A stretch of DNA of 45,103 nucleotides from Synergistota bacterium (lineage in GTDB: Bacteria > Synergistota > Synergistia > Synergistales > Synergistaceae), in assembly GCA_023450745.1 (NCBI GenBank), contig JAEXGR010000067.1, positions 1 through 45,103 of the forward strand, in the 5' to 3' direction. Every line of letters starts with the position of its first letter. Position 1 is the first letter of the stretch. Made by a program: the position numbers and the translations under genes. This document shows positions 41,826-45,103 of the stretch, piece by piece. The notes beneath the pieces were generated by a model, which was not told the DNA's origin, ran no database searches, and was given only the letters and a program-made list of their open reading frames with translations.

Positions 41826-43163
41826 ATGCGCGATAATCCGCTGGCGATGGAGATCACTTTTTATAATCTGCTGAGATTCGCGGCTCCCACTATCGCGATG
41901 CTGCTCTTTCGCGCCCTTTACACGATCGTAGACGGTTTTTTCGTCGCGCGCTATGTGGGCAGCGCTCAATTGGCCGCCATCAGTATCTTTTACCCGGTGC
42001 TCAGCGTCATGTTCGCCCTGTCCTCCATGCTTGCTCTGGGCGGAAGCGTCGTCGTATCCCGTCAGCTGGGAGAGGGCGATGAACCGGCCGCGCGCGGCAA
42101 CTTCTCCATGGTGATCTGCATTGGTGCTTTGGTAGGGGTTGCCGCATTTGTTTTAGGCACTATGTTTGTAAACCCCATCCTGTATTTCATGGGAGCAAAG
42201 CCGGACATTTTAGCATACTGCCGCGAGTATATGCTCTCGCTGATGCCTTTTATGCCAATGCTCGTTCTGCTGATGATTTTTCAGGCTTTTTTTGTCGCAT
42301 CTGGCCGCCCGCTGCTTGGCATGTGGTGCAACGTCGCGGGCGGCGTTGCCAATATTATTCTTGATTATGTTTTTGTCGCGCTGATGGGAATGGGGCTCTT
42401 TGGCGCCGGCTGTGCCACCGGAATCGGCTACTCATTGCCGGCTGTTTTAGGCTTTGCCTTTTTTGCCGGCCGCGGAAGGGGCGCCCTTTATCTTGTAAAG
42501 CCGAGCTTTAGGCATAAATCCAGAATTCTTGCGGAGATATGCGTCAACGGCTCGCCTGAATTCATCAGCAATATATCAGAGGCTTTGACCACCCTTCTCT
42601 TCAACATCACGGTCATCAAATATTTTGGCGGCCACGGCGCGGCCGCGCTCATTATCATCCTCTATGTGCAGTTTTTCTTTGCCGCCCTCTTTTATGGCTA
42701 CTCGGACGGAGTCGTCCCGCTCGTCAGCTACAACTATGGCAATCGGAATACGGCTAAGCTGAGGCGACTGCTATCATGCAGCCTGAAGTTTGTGATCGCT
42801 TCGTCGGCCTTTCTTTTCGCACTGTCTATGCTGCTGCCGGAGATGATAATATCGGCCTTTGCCAGCTCGGAGACGGGTGTTTTTAGGATAGCCGCCAAAG
42901 GACTTTCGCTGTTCTCATTTGCATTTGTAGTGGGCGGAACAAACTTGTTCATAGCCTGTTTCTTCAGCGCGCTCTCGAACGGCCGCGCCGGCGCGGTCAT
43001 ATCCATTCTGAGGTCGCTGGTACTGCCATCCCTGTTGATAATAACGCTGCCGCTTGTCTGGGGAGCCGCCGCCGTATGGCTTGCGGTCCCAATTGCGGAA
43101 ACTATCGTTGCGCTGGTATCTGGTTTGATGCTAAGAGTATATAAAAAGCGATATAATTATTAA
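41826..43163 (+). CDS. MATE-family efflux transporter
   Basis: The 445-residue inner-membrane protein has twelve hydrophobic segments in two halves, as in MATE exporters, which push out drugs or metabolites with sodium or protons. The first half has IVDGFFVARYVGSAQLAAISIFYP and LALGGSVVVSRQLGEGDEPAARGNF, both characteristic; the second has a matching GYSDGVVPLVSYNYGNRNTAKLRR. I start it at MRDNPLAMEITFYNLL (41826), because the preceding codons lie in the GC-rich hairpin and look non-coding. Substrate unknown. It may share a transcript with the lipoprotein gene. Confidence 0.93.
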   Translation: MRDNPLAMEITFYNLLRFAAPTIAMLLFRALYTIVDGFFVARYVGSAQLAAISIFYPVLSVMFALSSMLALGGSVVVSRQLGEGDEPAARGNFSMVICIGALVGVAAFVLGTMFVNPILYFMGAKPDILAYCREYMLSLMPFMPMLVLLMIFQAFFVASGRPLLGMWCNVAGGVANIILDYVFVALMGMGLFGAGCATGIGYSLPAVLGFAFFAGRGRGALYLVKPSFRHKSRILAEICVNGSPEFISNISEALTTLLFNITVIKYFGGHGAAALIIILYVQFFFAALFYGYSDGVVPLVSYNYGNRNTAKLRRLLSCSLKFVIASSAFLFALSMLLPEMIISAFASSETGVFRIAAKGLSLFSFAFVVGGTNLFIACFFSALSNGRAGAVISILRSLVLPSLLIITLPLVWGAAAVWLAVPIAETIVALVSGLMLRVYKKRYNY

Positions 43164-43174
43164 CTAGTTCAATT

Positions 43175-43330
43175 TTTATCGGCGAGGAAACGCGTAAAGA
43201 GGGCGAGGTTTTTGAATATACCGAATGGTGGGCGCAGCGTTTCGATACTGGCCGCGACGAAGAAAATCCGTGCTCCTTCCGCCCCCTTTATATGAAGTGT
43301 CATATAAAGGGCTGGTGCGGCAAGGACCTT
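43175..43330 (+). pseudogene. Possible gene remnant behind the MATE gene
   Basis: One plus-strand frame reads like protein (FIGEETRKEGEVFEYTEWW, then AQRFDTGRDEENPCSFRPLY) but has no start codon with a binding site, and after about 50 codons turns into repeat-like sequence. An ATG at 43292 in this frame has no ribosome binding site. It is probably the middle of a decayed gene that I cannot name. Low confidence. Confidence 0.35.
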
Positions 43331-43631
43331 GACGCGAAAGCACAGGCGCTTACATCGACCCCGGCTCGAACAGTGATACCTACCCGTTCAATTGGTAGCG
43401 TAAAGTCTGCTTTACTTAATAACGACAGACAAAAGCGATGGAAGCGCCGCCCCTCACGGGGCGGCCTCTTTATAAGCTGGCGGCGGCCCGCGCCTGATGG
43501 CCGGTGTATATCGTTTTGCGCGTTATTTTCGCGTTATTTGCCAAAAACGCAACTTTAAAAAGAGACATGTGCCCTTTTTGTTTGGTGCGGATTGCCATTA
43601 TTATTTTATTATTGAAAAAGGGGTGTGGGCT
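43331..43631. other. Intergenic stretch with hairpins, no gene seen
   Basis: It holds a GTAAAGtctgCTTTAC palindrome near 43400 and the GC-rich hairpin listed at 43446-43465. The rest before the Crp/Fnr gene is AT-rich and presumably carries its promoter; no clear boxes were found. Confidence 0.4.
43446..43471 (+). terminator. GC-rich hairpin with short T run
   Basis: GCCGCCCC (43446-43453) and GGGGCGGC (43458-43465) pair perfectly around TCAC, followed by CTCTTTAT. It would end transcription from the MATE gene. Confidence 0.65.
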
Positions 43632-44333
43632 ATGGAAATTTTTAAAGAATTGCCATTGCACAAACGGGAGGAAATGGAACTTCTCTTTCGCAACTGCACA
43701 GAAGAGGTCAAGTACCATACGCTGCTGATGGACGTTGAGGAAGGACGGACGTTCATCAAAACAGGCTCCGAGTGCACCCACATCTTTATCATCCTCTCCG
43801 GAAAGGTGACTGGCGTCGAATGGCCGGTTTACGAACAGCCGTATCCGTTTAAAGATTTCGGCCCCGGAGATTTTTTCGGCGAAATCGAATGTTTCGCGGG
43901 AATGTCCCAATACCGCATCTGCGTCGTCGCCGCCACAAAATGCCGCGTCCTCGCGATTCCCGCCGCGTATTATATGGAGTGGATGCGCCAGGACGTCGAC
44001 GCCCTGTTTCTAAGAACTCAGGAAAATACGCGCCGGCTGATCTCTCAGACGGCGGAGGCGAGAAAATACCTCTTTATGGATGGCAAAGACCGGCTGATGA
44101 TTCATCTGATCAGGAAATATGAGCAGAGATATCCCGCGCCCGAACAATTGGAACTGAAACAGAGCCACGAACAGATATCGGAGAATATCGCCGTCTCCGT
44201 CAAAACGCTGAACCGCGGCATCAAAAGGCTGGAAGATCTACGCCTGATACAGATTCAAAAAGGGAAGATTGTAATCACGCGGGAGGGATACCGCAAAATG
44301 AAAGAATACATCGAGCGCCACATAAACGGCTAG
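43632..44333 (+). CDS. Crp/Fnr family transcriptional regulator
   Basis: The 233-residue protein has the cyclic-nucleotide-type beta barrel (about 20-125, with HIFIILSGKVTGVEW and FGPGDFFGEIECFAG), the dimer helix and a C-terminal helix-turn-helix (about 165-215: LKQSHEQISENIAVSVKTLNRGIKRL). GDFFGEIE is the family phosphate-loop region, but R at the cAMP-contact place is not clear, so the ligand is unknown. The ATG at 43632 follows AAGGGGTG. It lies 38 bases before the xdhA-like gene on the same strand and may control it. Confidence 0.88.
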   Translation: MEIFKELPLHKREEMELLFRNCTEEVKYHTLLMDVEEGRTFIKTGSECTHIFIILSGKVTGVEWPVYEQPYPFKDFGPGDFFGEIECFAGMSQYRICVVAATKCRVLAIPAAYYMEWMRQDVDALFLRTQENTRRLISQTAEARKYLFMDGKDRLMIHLIRKYEQRYPAPEQLELKQSHEQISENIAVSVKTLNRGIKRLEDLRLIQIQKGKIVITREGYRKMKEYIERHING

Positions 44334-44371
44334 CCCCGGCGGCTTTGAGCGATGAACAGGAGGAGAGCGTG

Positions 44372-44992
44372 ATGTATGTAGGGAAAAAGGTAACGCGCGT
44401 CGACGCTTACGATAAAGTGATCGGCCGCACCAAATATACGGACGACCTGTGCGATAAGGGCGCGTATATCGCGCAGATTCTGCATTCCACAATCGCCAAC
44501 GGCCGCGTGGCCGCCATCGACGTCTCGGCGGCGGAGGCCGTCCCGGGGGTCGTTAAGGTATTTACCTGCTTCGACTTGGAGGAAAAACATTATTTCCCTA
44601 CGGCGGGACATCCCTGGTCCATGGACGAGGACCATCAGGACGTGGCCGACCGGCTGCTCTTGACGGAGCGCGTGCGCTTTTACGGCGACGACGTCGCGGC
44701 GGTGGTCGCGGAAAACGAAGTCGCGGCGGCGCAGGCCCTCAGGGCGATCAAGGTGGAGTATGAGGAATACCCGTTCGTGCTGGACGTTCAGGAGGCAATG
44801 AGGGACGGGGCGCCTCAGCTCCATGACGCATATCCCCACAACATTCTCAAGCATACTTCAATCCGCAGGGGCAACTACGCGGAGGCGATAAAAGAACCTG
44901 GGCTGATCAAGGTGGAAGGCTGGTATGAGACTCCGACGGTCCAGCACTGCCACTTGGAGAATTTTATCTGCTTCGCGGAGTCTGTCAAGTAA
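44372..44992 (+). pseudogene. xdhA: Xanthine dehydrogenase molybdenum subunit, cut by IS
   Basis: The frame codes for the first 200 or so residues of an XdhA-type molybdopterin subunit, normally about 750 residues. The alpha/beta hammerhead domain is clear: VIGRTKYTDDLCDKGAYIAQ, ILHSTIANGRVAAIDVSAAE, PGVVKVFTC, VRFYGDDVAAVVAEN and ALRAIKVEYEEYPFVLD, then GWYETPTVQHCHLENFICFAE. Here the family sequence ends, and SVK and a stop follow from the insertion sequence that starts near 44982. AGGAGGAG lies just before the ATG, so the gene was well expressed before it broke. Any remaining half would lie outside the window. Confidence 0.85.
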
Positions 44993-45103
44993 AATGTGTG
45001 TGTCCTCATTAATTGAATTTGTTATTGTTTCACAAACTCTACGATTTCAGGGTGTTGGAGGCAGAAGTAACCCAGCGCCTGACTCCAATTCTTTATGGGC
45101 TGC
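44982..45103 (-). mobile_element. Insertion sequence end, IS256-like, partial
   Basis: The homology to XdhA stops at about 44980, and TGTCAAGTAAAATGTGTGTG begins a new AT-rich stretch, probably the terminal repeat. A transposase C terminus runs inwards on the minus strand. The other end and any target duplication lie outside the window, so the family name is tentative. Confidence 0.65.
45022..45103 (-). CDS. Transposase C-terminal end (IS256-like), partial
   Basis: The minus strand codes for QPIKNWSQALGYFCLQHPEI and six more residues, then a stop at 45022-45024. The stretch I-K-N-W-x-x-A-L is like the end of IS256/Mutator-type transposases (R-N-W-x-x-A-L). The window cuts the gene, so the catalytic DDE part is not visible. 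The position 38 bases from the presumed element end is usual for a transposase gene. Confidence 0.6.
   Translation of the reverse strand, partial: QPIKNWSQALGYFCLQHPEIVEFVKQ

Noticed and set aside
43350..43420. tRNA-like sequence (GGCTCGAAC, then TTCAATTGGTAGCG)
   Set aside because: The pieces are in the wrong order and no cloverleaf can be drawn.

Overview
The window looks like the chromosome of a diderm, anaerobic, amino-acid-fermenting bacterium. I infer a Synergistota member, most like Cloacibacillus, but only from gene content, since no phylogenetic marker was compared. The reasons are a lipid A synthase relative (outer membrane), a GC-rich genome, many Fe-S and oxygen-sensitive or oxygen-defence proteins (hybrid cluster protein, rubredoxin, IlvD-type dehydratase, QueH), and many amino-acid and peptide handling genes (GltS symporter, two M20 amidohydrolases, M24 peptidase, three aminotransferase or peptidase operons). 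No tRNA, rRNA or CRISPR array was seen.

Layout. 1-4264 (minus strand): remB-like gene, gyrB, a Bro-N protein and a YdcF-family membrane protein. 4328-5512: an LpxB-related glycosyltransferase. 5830-12512 (minus): class V aminotransferase, rpsU-yqeY, mtaB, a HEPN/MNT pair, and an FGGY kinase with a C45 Ntn-hydrolase. 12673-14195: rsmG, then about 580 bases of stacked palindromic repeats and a small membrane protein. 14471-20788: a catabolic cluster (hydroxyacid dehydrogenase, IlvD/Edd dehydratase, class III aminotransferase, GltS) divergent from an RpiR regulator, with a clear candidate operator between them. 20868-24515 (minus): a permease and two tandem M20 amidohydrolases. 24760-30605: transketolase, trmI, queH, an AIR-synthase-like gene, an M24 peptidase and rubredoxin. 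30842-32244: an HD hydrolase and a small His-rich protein. 32537-35690: an HcpR-like regulator, a ferredoxin-type protein and hcp. 35831-38987: STAS antagonist, a fused sensor/phosphatase/kinase and a GNAT protein. 39153-43163: a large lipoprotein with a MACPF-like signature and a MATE exporter. 43632-45103: a Crp/Fnr regulator and an xdhA-like gene cut by an insertion sequence whose transposase end reaches the window edge.

The most unusual signals are these. (1) A family of dispersed palindromic intergenic elements (copies at 5631, 13361, 30606 and 32247) shares a centre of the type CGTATnnATATACGnCTCCG while the stems differ but still pair; all lie just behind genes. (2) The 858-residue lipoprotein carries a Ca-binding-type Asp repeat and a motif spaced like the MACPF signature. 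(3) The RpiR-controlled cluster combines enzymes whose joint pathway I cannot name. (4) A single-polypeptide partner-switching protein holds sensor, PP2C phosphatase and anti-sigma-type kinase, with its STAS partner next door.
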